A stretch of DNA of 64,000 nt, from assembly GCF_040954645.1 (NCBI RefSeq), contig NC_092808.1, positions 16,173,883 to 16,237,882 on the forward strand. The letters are read 5' to 3'. The notes under the pieces are model-generated. The model saw only the letters and a program-made list of their open reading frames with translations. It was not told the origin of the DNA and did not search any database. The stretch is from Diabrotica undecimpunctata. Lineage: Eukaryota; Arthropoda; Insecta; Coleoptera; Chrysomelidae. The translations under genes were made by a program, and so were the position numbers. Positions 43,291 to 54,439 of this stretch are shown here, piece after piece (the first letter of the stretch is position 1; each line of letters begins with the position of its first letter).

Positions 43291-43682
43291 CTGAACTTTT
43301 CTTAAGCTTAAAAAAATATTAAAAAAAAAGACAACAATACATTTTAAATCCTTGATTTTTTTACGCTTTTAACAAGCGAATGCAGATACTGTTGCGTTTT
43401 TTTGAGACCTTGTTGAGTCATATATTGTATTATCTCCCTAGCTTCTTGAAATATACATGCCATGTTTATCAATGTTAAGCAAATAGTTGAATACATTAGC
43501 ATTAATTTCAATTTTCCAAACCATGTACTCTGAGATATCATTTATCAAATATGTTAATGGCAACATGTTCAAAATGGGCTATAATAATGCAAATACTTGC
43601 TGTAGTTCCTTATGTTTTAATTCTTATTCCGTGATTTATTAGTATTTATTACTTTGCTGTATATATGTAATTAAAGAACAAC
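43291..43682. other. No gene seen
   Basis: AT-rich, stops in all frames. Confidence 0.4.
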
Positions 43683-43810
43683 ATTCACCGCGTTTTGGTC
43701 GATTTACAACGACAAATATTGGAAAAAGTGATCAAGAATTTGGCCTCCAGATTATACTACGTCAGAGCCATCCATGACCGCCATATGCCAGAAATCATAT
43801 CTAAATGCCA
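43683..43810 (+). pseudogene. C-terminal tail of a Tc1/mariner-type transposase
   Basis: The frame reads VDLQRQILEKVIKNLASRLY, YVRAIHDRHMPEIIS, KCQKIIF. The arrangement (ILEKVI...SRLYYVRA...HMPEIIFKC) is that of the last residues of a mariner-like transposase. The catalytic domain is absent. Confidence 0.45.
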
Positions 43811-43989
43811 AAAGATTATCTTTCGAATAAAGTCAATTTCATGTCAGTTTATAAAAATCATCTTTGTTTTATTTCATTTCCAATTTCTATATCTCTAAAA
43901 AACACCCTTTATAATATATTCCAGAAATTCCTATTTATATTTCTGGCCTAACAATCAAAAATAAGTAGATATGCATAATAAGTATGTAT

Positions 43990-44430
43990 AATACACTTTT
44001 GCGTGTGTTTGAATCCAATTTTTGAATCACTTCTTTTACTCAGATTGAGGTAACTCCAAAACATGGGTTTTGAACGCTTCGACCGCTTCTTCGGGCATCA
44101 AGAATCGTTGACCACGCAATTTATTTTTGATGAGCGGGAATAAAAAGAAGTCAGTGCGTGCCAAATCATCAGTGCACGGTGAATGACCCGTTAATTCGAT
44201 GTTTTGGCCGGTCAAAAAATCCGTTTTGTGTGCCGATGTGTATGAGCTTGCATTGTCATGGTGAAGAATGTTTCGTCTGTTATTATACTTTTTCTGAATT
44301 ATTTCACTATAACTTCTGGCAAACAAATCGTTGTATACCATTCATAATTGACAGTCTTATGTTCTTGTAGTTACATGACCATTTATACCAAAGAAACAAG
44401 CGACCATGTTTTAAACCATTGTAAACAACA
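43990..44430 (-). pseudogene. mariner transposase (DD34D type), fragment
   Basis: The minus strand reads VACFFGINGHVTT, then EHKTVNYEWYTT in another frame, and from 44,341 MVYNDLFARSYSEI, RRNILHHDNASSYTSAH (second Asp), IELTGHSPCTDDLARTDFFLFP (third Asp) and IKNKLRGQRFLMPEEAVEAF. The final WKKCF is lost to a stop. The HHDNAS...DFFLF spacing identifies a mariner. The N-terminal HTH and first Asp are missing. Confidence 0.75.
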
Positions 44431-45346
44431 CAAATATTGCTCATACGTCAAAAAATGTTACGACCTATCTAGAAGGAAGAATTATTGCTGAATGGATGAA
44501 GGACAAAAACAAATAATGAACTATCAGACCTAAATAAAGACCCCGTTATAAGTATGTACATAAAATGTACATAATGGCTCACTTTCATTGGATGGATAAT
44601 GAAACGATGCCTACTATGATCCTACTAAGGAATTCAGTCACTTCAAAAAGAAAAGAAACACCATGGAAACGATAGAATACAAGAGAATCTAAGCAATATA
44701 AGAGTATCTGAATGGAAAGAGAAAGCACTGGATAAATTGGAATGGAGGAGTCTAGTAATAAAACACGTAAAATAATGTGAAAAGAACATGTATTATGTTT
44801 ATGTTATTAAATAATGCTTTAAATGTTTTACCCAAGATTTCTAAGGTCTATATAGTAAACATTATACAAAAAAATTACCATTGAAAGATGTATTTTGAGT
44901 AAACTTTAATTTTTTTTAGGTGGAATAGTTCGGGAAAAATGTTAAATAAATTGAAGTAATTATTAAAAAAGTACAAAACATAAGAAAAAAAATACCAAGA
45001 TGGGGAATTCCTGCAGCAGCGGACAGGCGCACAAAGACAAGGACAACATGTCACAGAGGTCTGAAGAGTAAGTAAACTTTATTGCTTTCTAAATTTTTAA
45101 AAACATGAACTTGTATTCGATGAATTACAACTATTGAAATATTTTTCATTTTTGTTTAAATATACATATTTTGTAGAAATAAAATTGTGTTGAACTTTTG
45201 AAAACGTCGCTCTATGGTAGCGCAACTTTATTTAAATTCGTTTCAAAATACCTTCAAGCAAAATGTCAGATCGCGTCAGTTCTCCGGCTTCCGGATATAG
45301 TATAATTACTTGCGTTGAATAATAAATCATTATTTATTAAATCTAA
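44431..45346. other. Mostly gene-free; possible LINE tail scrap
   Basis: A short frame near 44,700-44,770 (VSEWKEKALDKLEWRSLVI) resembles the extreme C-terminus of RTE-like proteins. The rest shows nothing I can support. Confidence 0.35.
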
Positions 45347-45925
45347 TTAATCATTTATTTCGGAGATGAAAAATAGTCGGTCAATTCTCCGATATAGCCA
45401 CATCTCAAATGCTTCCAGTTTTCTGCACATATCTTCGTTCAAGGTCCACGATTCAACACCATAAAAAAGGACAGAGAAGACGTAGCATCGCAGCATTCTT
45501 ACTTTTGTATCAAGAGAGAAGTTGTGACTCTTGAAGATCCCCATCCGATTGAAGGTGGATCTAGCTTTTCCGATGCGTGCTCTAATCTCCTGGTTGTTGG
45601 TCCATTCTTTATATATTATGGTGCCGAGGTAGTTGTAGTGCGTAACTGTTTCTACAGGGGATTGATTGACGTAGAGTTGACCTTCTGTTATTCTTTTCTT
45701 GCTAATTATCATAAGCTTTGTCTTCTTTATGTTTATATTAAGTCCAGATTGTTGACTGTAATACGTGATTTTGTTCATAAGAACTTGTAGGTCTTCTAAG
45801 TTGTCCGCAAATACTATGGTGTCATCTGCATATCTGATGTTGTTTAGCCGGTAACCATTTAGTAGAATACCTTTTTCAGTTTCGTGCAAAGCTTTGATAA
45901 ATATTCTTTCAGAGTACAGATTGAA
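45347..45925 (-). mobile_element. RTE-like LINE (outer element of a triple nest), downstream part
   Basis: Minus strand: FNLYSERIFIKALHETEKGI, NNIRYADDTIVFADNLEDL with YADD, KKTKLMIISKKR, YLGTIIYKEWTNNQEIRAR, VRMLRCYVF, YGVESWTL, EMWLYRRI, where it is cut off at about 45,390. Its upstream part is at 47,367-47,580. The cut falls in the middle of LLFNLYSE. Confidence 0.75.
45918..45925. repeat. Duplication flanking the middle element, left (8 bp)
   Basis: AGATTGAA on the + strand, repeated at 47,359-47,366 and bracketing the second RTE-like element. Short but correctly placed at both junctions. Confidence 0.6.
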
Positions 45926-46058
45926 CATTCTTTTTCTTCTTCTTCTTTATAAGCAATTCTGCTTGTTCATTGGCGGATTATTACCTCTATGGAAGGTTGT
46001 CACTCCATCTTTTGCGCGGTCGTCCCATACTTTTTCTGCCGATTGGTGACTTGTCTCT

Positions 46059-46071
46059 TGCTATTTTGACG
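46059..46071. repeat. Target-site duplication of the GC-rich element, left (13 bp)
   Basis: TGCTATTTTGACG, repeated at 46,694-46,706. Both copies lie within the VKIA codons of the middle LINE. Confidence 0.85.
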
Positions 46072-46693
46072 CTTTTGACGCTCCGTTCGGCTCGCGGAGA
46101 TAAGAATACGACCGAGGCAAGAAGGCCCTGCCTGTCGTAAGAGGCGACTAATGGGTAGAAATCGAGAGGTGGAGAGCCGTCGTTTGAGGTGTCGGGTTTG
46201 TAGAAACGCACACGGTCGCTTAGGCGACACGGTCACCGGTCTACATTCCTAGTATCCGAGACGAGACTCTCGTGGGACCACTCTACTCTCATTCCAAAAG
46301 AGCCTGACGAGGTTGAACGAGCTAGGCCCGTACATACCTCTCCTGGCCTAGTGTCAGGCGTGGTGTGGGTGCCCCGGCACGTACCCGTCGTGAGATTCAA
46401 GAGTGGTAGAGGAGAGATCCTCGGCGGCGACCTGTCTACGTGCAAGGTGGAAATTCCTCTGCCTGCTTCGCCTATCCGCCCATGGGTGGGATAACGGGTA
46501 GGTGAGGTAATCGCAACACAGGTACTACGGGGAAGGTGGAGCCCCATGAAACGTTTCTTGCATACGTGGCATGGCACCTTCACTTTGGTGTTGGACTCGT
46601 AGGGGCAGTGGATTTGTTAACGGTCGTATAGCCGACAGACCAGGTAGACCAGGGTCCTGCCAAATTTTATTTGGAGGGCACAAAGCATAGCAA
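46072..46693 (-). mobile_element. GC-rich 622-bp insertion, innermost element of the nest
   Basis: It differs sharply in base composition from its AT-rich host LINE and is bracketed by 13-bp duplications. On the minus strand an open frame at 46,583-46,233 starts KVPCHVCKKRFMGLHLPRS, a C-x2-C-x3-F-x2-L pattern like the start of a zinc finger in R2-type ORFs, though the histidines are not clear. The low-coordinate end carries CCTGCCTGTCGTAAGAGGCG and a doubled ttttgacgc at the junction. The minus orientation is tentative. It could be a SINE or a fragment of a site-specific LINE. No A/B-box promoter was found. Confidence 0.7.
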
Positions 46694-46706
46694 TGCTATT
46701 TTGACG
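46694..46706. repeat. Target-site duplication of the GC-rich element, right (13 bp)
   Basis: Second copy of TGCTATTTTGACG. Confidence 0.85.
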
Positions 46707-47358
46707 ACACGGGTCTCCTCCATTCGGATTATGTGGTTATTTTATTCTTTTTTCTATTTTGTGTCCATTCATATACACTGTACGTTACATTTTCTTCTAA
46801 TGTCTTCACTTCTCTTTCAATCTCTCAGCGTATTTCCTGTAATTCTTCTCAGTACTCTCATCTCTGCCGTTTCCAGTAGCCTTTGCGTTGTGGCTGTGTC
46901 GAGTCTTGTTTCTGAGGCGTATGTCATTATTGGTCTTACACTTTCTTTATAAATTCTTGACTTCATCTCAGTGTCAATGTGTCTGTTTCGCCATATAGTG
47001 TTGTTAAGGCATACTGCCAGTCTATTTGCTTTTTGTACTTGATCTCTCACTTCTTTGTGCAGGTCTCCATAACTAGACAGTGCAATTCCCCGGTATTTTA
47101 TTTCCATTACTTGTTCAATACTGATGCCATCAATTTCTATTTTACATCTGGTTGATTCTTTACTGACCACTATTGTTTTAGTTTTCTGATATGAGATTGT
47201 CATATTAAATTCTTTTGCTCTTATGTTAAATCTATGGACCAGTCTTTGCAAACTATCTTCATCTTGGGCTATCAATATTGCGTCGCCTGCATAACAGAGT
47301 GTTTTGATTTCTTTGTTTCTCATTTTGTATCCTCTTCCTTTGTTAACGGTTTAATTGA

Positions 47359-47366
47359 AGATTGAA
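47359..47366. repeat. Duplication flanking the middle element, right (8 bp)
   Basis: AGATTGAA, second copy, at the junction with the outer RTE-like element. Confidence 0.6.
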
Positions 47367-47610
47367 GATTAGAGAAGGCAAAATACAGCCTTGCCTCACT
47401 CCACGCATGATTTTCACATAGTCAGTATGTTCACCTTCAACTCTGAGATTTGCTGTTTGATTCCAGTAAAGATTTCTAATTATTTTCAGATCTTGGTTAT
47501 TAATTCCTGCTTCTTTTAGTATTTGCATCATCTTCGCGTGCTATACTCGATCAAACGCTTTCTAGTAATCAACCAGCGAACAAAGCCTCTCTAGTATCAA
47601 CAGCATGTAT
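47367..47610 (-). mobile_element. RTE-like LINE (outer element), upstream part
   Basis: Minus strand: VDTREALFA, then a deletion, KAFDRV, HAKMMQILKEAGINNQDLKI, RNLYWNQTANLRVEG, RGVRQGCILPSLIFNL. The protein continues logically in the YSERIFIKAL sequence at 45,925. Block-A Asp codons are affected by a stop and a deletion. Confidence 0.7.
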
Positions 47611-47679
47611 ATTATCCTTTGATGTATGATTTTTAAAAATAAATTTTTAAAATATGGCTTATTAAACAGAGGGTAAGGA

Positions 47680-47965
47680 AATGTTTTCTTTGGTAAAGCA
47701 ATAAACGTCGACTTCAGACATGTTGTTGATATTACTCCGCTTAAGTATATGTCATTAAATATTAAGTTTTGTTAGGCGTTGAGTAGAGTCGGTGTTAAAT
47801 AGTTTTATGAGTTCAGCATTTGCATTCGGTCAAGTTCAGGAGCTTAGCCATCTATTAGTTGTAATATTGCTTCATTTGATGTAATTGGCAAGTGCTCATT
47901 ACATATTAGCTAGGATGGGGGTTGTTTAGAGATTTTATTATAAATCTAAACTCATTTGCTAGTAT
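47680..47965 (-). mobile_element. RTE-like LINE fragment (fingers region)
   Basis: Minus strand, decayed: LPITSNEAILQLIDG, NAELIKLFNTDSTQRLTKLN, DIYLSGVISTTCLKSTFIAL, PKKTFP. This is the fingers of a reverse transcriptase (compare IPNEWLSSTFICLPKK in the 12-14 kb copy). Several stops. Confidence 0.55.
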
Positions 47966-47984
47966 TTTGATGGAGCAACTGTAA

Positions 47985-48890
47985 TATCAGAGCATCTTGA
48001 TGGTCTTCAGGCGAAAATAAAAGAAGTTGCGTCGCAAACTCTTTCATTGACTACTCAGCACATGGCTTGAATTTGATGGTTCAACAAAGTTGCAACGGTA
48101 TTTCTAAGTCCCGAATTTTTTGCTACAGTTAGTGAATTGCCTTCCTTCTTTCACAATTCAGTTAAGCAACCTCAGATTTCAGTAGGATTCATTAAAAAAA
48201 GTGTTCCAACAATTTATAGAAAATTCTGCATCAAATCAAACATTAGTAAAACAAAGGTTTTTTGAGTAAATTGGAAAATTTTGGGTTTCACAATTTGGGT
48301 GGTCATTTTTAATGATATCTTTGGTCATACGAATATTTTATTTAATGTACTACAGAAGAAATCTTTTGACATAATCTTTTGAGTTGATCAGATAAGAAAT
48401 GCGAACACACTTCTAAACTGCAAACGTAGTGAAGAAGAATTCAGAAAAATTTTCAACATGGCTGCATTAACAGCAACTGTTCCTCCTAAACATTATGACC
48501 GACGCGAGCAAATAACATCCACACAAAAAGAAATTTTCGATTGGTACATGGTGCTTTATTAGGAAATTCTAGATACTCTGAATCAATAAATAACCATGAG
48601 TTTTTAGGATCTTGAAAATATTCATTTTATACAGTTAATAGCTATTAAAAGGTTCAGAATACAACAAGAATTTACTACAGATGTACTTAAAAAGACTGAA
48701 TTTAAACAAGGCTGATACACAACAAAAACATTGAATGAATTTAGTTTTGAATTTTCAAAGAAGTTTATAAATTAATGTGCTTGATCGTGACTTCCATTCA
48801 CAAGTCTCTCAGAAAAAATGAAGTTTTTCGTGCAACTGCTATTCCAAAAAGAATCCTTCAGTAAAAATTGGAATTGGATAAGGGGTTCTA
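47985..48890 (+). pseudogene. hAT transposase (ZMYM1-like), heavily decayed
   Basis: In several frames it reads DGATVISEHLDGLQAKIKEV, FFATVSELPSFFHNSVKQP, FRKIFNMAALTATVPPKHYD, RREQITSTQKEIFDWYMVLY, then NEVFRATAIPKRILQ. This is the pattern of hAT-type proteins related to ZMYM1. Stops occur roughly every 30-60 codons. The His motif after LTTQHMA is damaged and the C-terminal dimerisation motif is not visible. Confidence 0.6.
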
Positions 48891-48964
48891 GTTGGATAAG
48901 TTAGAAACGGAAATAAAAAAATGAAAAGGGTGGTACAAATTAGTTACTTTAGAATAGCTTACGA

Positions 48965-48989
48965 AAGGTTAGGTTAGGTTAGGTTAGGT
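48965..48989. repeat. Interstitial TTAGG-type telomeric repeats
   Basis: Four successive GGTTA units (aaggttaggttaggttaggttaggtc) match the canonical insect telomere repeat. The tract lies within the 3' non-coding part of the hAT remnant. Confidence 0.7.
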
Positions 48990-49036
48990 CAGACAAGATT
49001 TGCTTCACCTCTTTTGAGACTCGCGAGCCGCCACTG

Positions 49037-50239
49037 AAAATATGGTTTTATTGTTCACTTAAATTGTTAATAAATAAAAATATACGAAAAAAAAATTAAT
49101 AAGTTTGCATAACTTTTATTATTCTCTGCATATAGAACCTGAAACAGCTAAAGTGACTAAAAAAACACTGCATGTTGCTCATTTCCCCAGGCTAATTGCT
49201 GCACATGGTGCAAGTTAATTACATTTGTTTATTAACATTAACGTTTAATAGCATTAAGTACAATCTGAAAACACCTGACAGCAAAAAAAACTGACCTACA
49301 CCAAACGATAAATTAGTTTTTGTCTTAATTACCGCATAGCGAGGAAAGAAAACATATAAAACATTATATATTTTACCCAACATCTGCACTGTTTGTCTAT
49401 TAAAACCTCATAAACGTCGGAAATGATATACAGTGAGTAAAAATATTTATTAGATCTTTATATGTATTTATCTATGCATAATTTGGCTAAATTATTTCAA
49501 ATAAAAACAAAAAATAAAATAAAATTGATAGATTAAAATTTCATAATGTCTGGGATTAATCCGTCTAAGGTTTCTTTTGCAATTTTGGTGTGTTTAAGTG
49601 TTTATATTGTTTTTCTCTGTGATTTCTTATATTTTTATCCATTTTGAATATTTTCATATTTACATTTTTTATGCTTTCCTCCATTTGTTTCTTCAGCGCC
49701 TCCATAAATACTCAATTCAAAGTTTGTTCTTCTAATTTCCCTTCTATTTAACTGATCGGTTATATCACAAATTCTTCCATTGTTGTTTGCTAATGACTTT
49801 TACGTGACTGCTATCTTTTCCTGTTCTATTTATGTGTTTTATCTTTTTTTTTTTAACAAAGGTTTGTTCCCGATGAATTTAAGTAGCTACTGGTAGCTAG
49901 ACGTACTCATAGAAAAATGTGAGATTTAAAACCGGACATACAGTACGTTAAGTTTTGGATTAGATATTGCAAACTACATAAAGCGCTAAAATACAACGCT
50001 AATACTACAACGGAAGGGATATGCATCTACGTCCGTCGATTTTTGTTTTGCTTACGTATACCCGGTTCAATTCTTATAACATAAACTCGATAAAAATACA
50101 CTGACCATTATAAGGCGGTGCATTTGTATCGGTTTTTAATAATGTGAACATTTTTTTGTGGTGAAATTAAAAATAAAAGCGTATTTCTTTAAAAAAATAA
50201 AACAAAAAATATACTCTTATTAAAAAAATAATTCCTAAT
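49037..50239. other. No gene seen
   Basis: AT-rich with long T- and A-runs. I see neither coding sequence nor ordered repeats beyond simple AT-rich tracts. Confidence 0.45.
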
Positions 50240-50930
50240 AAAATAAGAAATAATTCTTTCTGTCCTTCTGTCTTTCTGTCTTTAAATATTTGACCTTCTT
50301 CTGCTAAACAGTATTCCAAGCTCTCATAAAAACTTCTGCGGACAGATGTAAGAATTTCTGCTGTAATAGAATTGAAGACTTCTTTTATTCGGTTTCTTAA
50401 TTCATCTAAATTTTGGGCTCTAGCCTCAGGATGATCGTAGATAATGTGTTTTAAATATCCCCAAAAAAAAGAAGTCCATGGGTGTAAGACCTGGAGATCG
50501 CGCAGGCCACTTAATATCGCCTTTTCTACTGATAACTTGATTCGGGAAAGTATTGTTTAAGTACTCCCTAATTATTCTAGTGTTGTGAACCGAACAGCCG
50601 TATTGATGGAACCAAACATTCTCCATATTTACATCAGGAAGATTGAGAATAGCGGAAAGAACATGATTCTGTAACAAATCGAGGTATACTCTACTATTCA
50701 AGTTGCCCTCAATAAAAAACAGACCTATTATGTGGTCTCCTAAAATACTAGTCCAGACGTTAACTTTTTGAGGACGTTGAGTTCGGTAAACAACAATTCT
50801 GTGCTGCTTTTTCCGCGCCCAATACCTCGTAATGGTAGGATTGTGTCTCCCTACTAACGAAACAAAAGATTCATCAGTAAATAAAATGTTTTTAATAAAA
50901 TTGGGTTCATCAAAAATCACACACAAATGT
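50240..50930 (-). pseudogene. mariner-like transposase, catalytic Asp lost
   Basis: Minus strand: FIKNILFTDESFVSLVGRHN (first Asp in TDES), KVNVWTSILGDHIIGLFFIE, LNSRVYLDLLQNHVLSAILN, VWFHQYGCSVHNTRIIREYL, WPARSPGLTPMDFFFLG. In this family the third-last segment is usually QQDGxxAHN; here the second catalytic Asp is Tyr. The frame stops at 50,426. The C-terminal tail (NLDELRNRIKEVFNSITAEI, LTSVRRSFYESLEYC) continues in another frame to about 50,250. The HTH part is absent. Inactive. Confidence 0.75.
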
Positions 50931-50989
50931 TTTATTTATTCAAGATAGTTTAGTAACTTAGTGAAAGAGAAATAAATTGAAACTATTTG

Positions 50990-52140
50990 CAAAAATCACA
51001 ATCTTAAGTGTCTTTCTCAGCTCCCAAACATAGTTCATCTGCTCACACAGTACACATAAGGCATTGAATACAAAGTTCTCCGTTTCTGTCGCTTTGAAAT
51101 CGCCCCTCACAAAATATGTACTCTGTATCTTGGGCGTCCATTGTATTTTGCCCAACTTTCTTAAGGTTAACATTATCGTCAGCTGGGAAAAATTGTTCAA
51201 ATGCTGCAGAACTGTTGCTGGTTTCGGAAGTTTTTGATTTCTTCTGTGTTTTTTTTTGCAATGTTGAAGCATCATTTCCTAAATTTCCTAATGCTTTTTT
51301 TTACTTCTGTCTATTGATTGGACTTTTATCGAGAGAATCTTGTCAAGCCAGTTGGTTCTATGAAATCTGTCAATGAATTTGCAGCAGGTAAGTTGGGATT
51401 TCATCAGCTTCTCTTGCAGAGAACCAGAAGATGTTCCTTTGAGGTAATATTTGTTGATTTCCGCTTCATTTTTGGATACAATGACGTTTAACCATTTTAT
51501 ATTACACTTTTTTTCGGCTTACAGTGGCTTACGCTTAGTGGCTATAAGTGTGGCCATTAAGTACTAGAAGAACTGGAGACTCTTTTGTTGGTTTCACAAA
51601 ATTTATAAAATGTTTTATTCATTCGGTAAATAAATTCTGTTGTATCCAACCGCTTGTGCTTGGGTGAACCGCATATATTGATCCAGGTGGATTTTTTCGA
51701 GAGAAAATCGACATAGGTGGAACGAATTCACCAGTAGTACTTGTTGGTACAATTAAAATTACAAGGGAACCACGTTCAGCAGATGTTAAAGACACAATTT
51801 GTCGTTTTCGTTTTCTTCCTACGATTTATGCAACTTTACTCTAGACAATTGACAATCCAGTTTCGTCCACTTTGAAAGCTCTATGCGGAGAAAAATTATG
51901 TTTCTTGTGTTTGGTTACCAACTTATCAAAAAGGTCCTGTACGTTTTTTGAAGCTCAGAGCTGTAGAAAAGGAAGTTCCAGTGCGTCTTTGAAGTGATAG
52001 GGTATTGTGACATCTTAAGAAAGCGTCCAGCCAGCTTCTTCTTGCAATATTATTTTGAAATTGATAAAGTAATCCATTTTTCGTAGCTAATGTGTATGCC
52101 ATACACAAATTTCTTTTATTGTTAGACCATAATATGCAGC
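50990..52140 (-). pseudogene. pogo/Jerky-like transposase with C-terminal zinc cluster, decayed
   Basis: Minus strand, shifting frames: KNGLLYQFQNNIARRSWLDA with FLRCHNTLSLQRRTGTSFST (CENP-B-like DNA-binding end), FKVDETGLSIV (first Asp), SLTSAERGSLVILI, GEFVPPMSIFSRKNPPGSIY, LFTEWIKHFINFVKPTKESP, VLLVLNGHTYSH (second Asp changed to Asn). Towards the end there are DTEYIFCEGRFQSDRNGELC and IQCLMC, a cysteine cluster such as ends many of these proteins. Long segments between are broken by stops. No terminal repeats found. Confidence 0.7.
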
Positions 52141-54439
52141 TTCCATTGTTAAAATATACTAAACCAACTGTACTTCGATCTCTTTTCCTGATACTGTTTT
52201 TCTTCTAAACGGAGTTAAAACCATTTCCCTTAATTTGAGTCTTCTGAATTTTTAACAATCTTTCAAAAATTTGGAGACTTTATTACATCTGATGGTTCGG
52301 AGAATACGGCCATTGAAAGTAGATGTTTAAAATTGGTGGATGCATTCCATCTGTACAAAGACCTGTACAAAAACATAGTTTATTTTTAAACTTAAAGATT
52401 TGTTACTATACTACAGCGATCAAGCCTATTAGTCCAGAATATGACGGTTTTCTGCTCAGATTTCTTTTTATATTCATGGCTAGGCTTGAAATTTTGACAG
52501 TAGGTAGAAAATAGCTCAAAGATCAAAATTTACCATATGCCAATATTTGCTTTTCCTCTGGGGGTGGTTACCACCCTAACTCGGGGGTGGAAAATGTTTA
52601 AAAAATCATGGTTATCGCTAGAATAGAAAAATTTCACAAATTACATGGCAAAAAGCATGTTTTTAAATGGTTTTTCGTGAATAACTCCAAAAATTTACAC
52701 TTTATCGGGAAACGTGTTATGGTATCACAAGAGGGTTATAAATCAAAGAGACTCCTTTTTTATTATTATCGTTAACTTCATATTAACAAAGCAATGGCTG
52801 TTTAAACGTATACTTTTATTCATCAAATACAAAAATGCAAACAGATTATGTTAAACAACCGGAAAGCGGTAAGTTTTTCATGGAAAACTTGTATAAACTT
52901 TTTTAAAGATCTTAAAAGAACCTTTAAAACTAACACTAGTAAAAGTGATTTGCATGAAAATTAAGGTAAGTTTTAACTGAAATAAAGTCCGTTTATATTT
53001 TTTGTGACGCAATAACTAACACATTCACCCCCACCAAAACCACGCTGGCTGACACTATTCGTTTCTAATTAACAGTTTACTTCACTTATATACAAACATT
53101 ACATTCTAAAAGTTCAACTTCTTTATAGGGTTTGGTTTTAAAACAATCCGAGTCTAAAATAAAGACACTATTTTTAGAATTTCTCCAAAAATTTCTTTTT
53201 TTTTTCAAATAATTCAAAATCTAAAAAAAAACAAAGAAATGCTGAAATACAAAAAAAAACAGATTTTTACTGAATATTTTAAGCACCATCTTCGAGCCTT
53301 TCAGCGCAACCCTTTTTAAAACGAATGGCTTGAAAAAAAATTAATATATCCATCTTGCAGCTTTTAAAATAAACTACAAAATGGTTTTTTGACGGACTCA
53401 TTAGCTTAAAACCTAAAGGAGTTATGAATAAAAACCAATATTCTTTTTTTTGGTTTTTGGAGCATGTACATATATCGTTCAATCAATAGTTTTTGATCAA
53501 ATTCAAATAGTAATACGTCTTGTGAGGTTTCCCTTTGAAGTTTTCATTTTATTTTCATAGGTTTGATGTAAAGTGAAAAGAAACCGAAGTTCATAAACAT
53601 GTACCTCTAAAGAGTATAAATTTCCGAAAAAAATGCCCGTATCTATCAGTCAAGACAAATGTTTATCTAATTATATGAATCAAATTATTTTCTGCAAGTA
53701 GGAAAGTGGGAATTAATTGAAAAAAGACCTGATTTGAGGCAACAAGCAAAGATATTTTAAAGTATAAATATTCTAATAACGCTATCTAATTGAAGATATT
53801 TTGAAAGCTTGTAAGTACTGTGCAATATGGTCAGATGGAGCTGGCAAAGGTAAACAAATAAATAAATTGAAAAATAGCGAAGATTTGGAAAAGTATTTTA
53901 AGCAGATGCGATATTATTCCCTTATTAAGGCTACAATCAAAAACAGTGCCGTCAAAGTATCATCCCTTGTTCACACTCTAGATGCCCTAAATGAACACAT
54001 TAAGAGGGTGTTCAATTAAGGGTATTCAACTGATTGGGGGTATACAACGTACAATTATTTTTGAATTTAAAAGTTTTAGCCAAATAACAAGTTATTTAAA
54101 TATGGCATTCAATAATTTTGTACCATTTTTAAAAAGTATTAGTCATTCATAATAAAGGGGGATTTTTAGGGGTTTACACGTTAATAAAATTAGTGAAATA
54201 ATATTTCAGATTATCAAACGGTCTTTATCCGACATACTTTAGCGTTATTCATATCTGTTATAAGCTTTACATTTAGCTTATATAAATTTGAACAATAAGA
54301 AGTAGTTTTCACCGTAAAAAATATTCGCACATATTGGCATGGGGTAGATTTTGAAGTTAAGGGTATATTGAGCATACCCACAAATTTTCATGCAAATTGA
54401 TGCATATAAAATAATACTGAGGTTTTCTACTATGTTTAC
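52141..54439. other. No gene seen; palindromic GGTGGTTACCACCC patch
   Basis: AT-rich with many homopolymer runs. At 52,560-52,590 the sequence ggggtggttaccaccctaac followed by tcgggggtgg is a self-complementary patch likely to belong to a dispersed repeat. The open frame at 53,801-54,019 has no motif I recognise. Confidence 0.4.

Larger units (their letters stand above)
45926..47358 (-). mobile_element. RTE-like LINE (middle element of a triple nest)
   Basis: Minus strand, from its 5'-truncated end: GRGYKMRNKEIKTLCYAGDA with the YADD box changed to YAGD. Then come TTQRLLETAEMRVLRRITGN, EDIRRKC and RVVKIA. Here the GC-rich element interrupts it. It resumes RDKSPIGRKSMGRPRKRWSD, NLP, stop, and an A/GAA-rich tail near 45,930-45,945. 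It is the same family as 7,086-7,908. The Asp-to-Gly change in the active site would abolish activity. Confidence 0.75.
47985..49036 (+). mobile_element. hAT transposon 3' portion with right terminal repeat
   Basis: The right end is GACTCGCGAGCCGCCACTG, whose complement begins CAGTGGCGGCTCGCGAG, a typical hAT terminal repeat. The left end is missing, replaced by the LINE fragment at 47,680-47,965. This is a different hAT lineage from the one at 7,917. Confidence 0.65.

Noticed and set aside
47323..47580. Apparent chimeric LINE joining two RTE subfamilies
   Set aside because: Better explained by nesting, because the outer protein resumes at 45,925 and an 8-bp repeat marks both junctions.
53801..54019. 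72-codon open frame
   Set aside because: No recognisable motif, no flanking signals, AT-rich composition.
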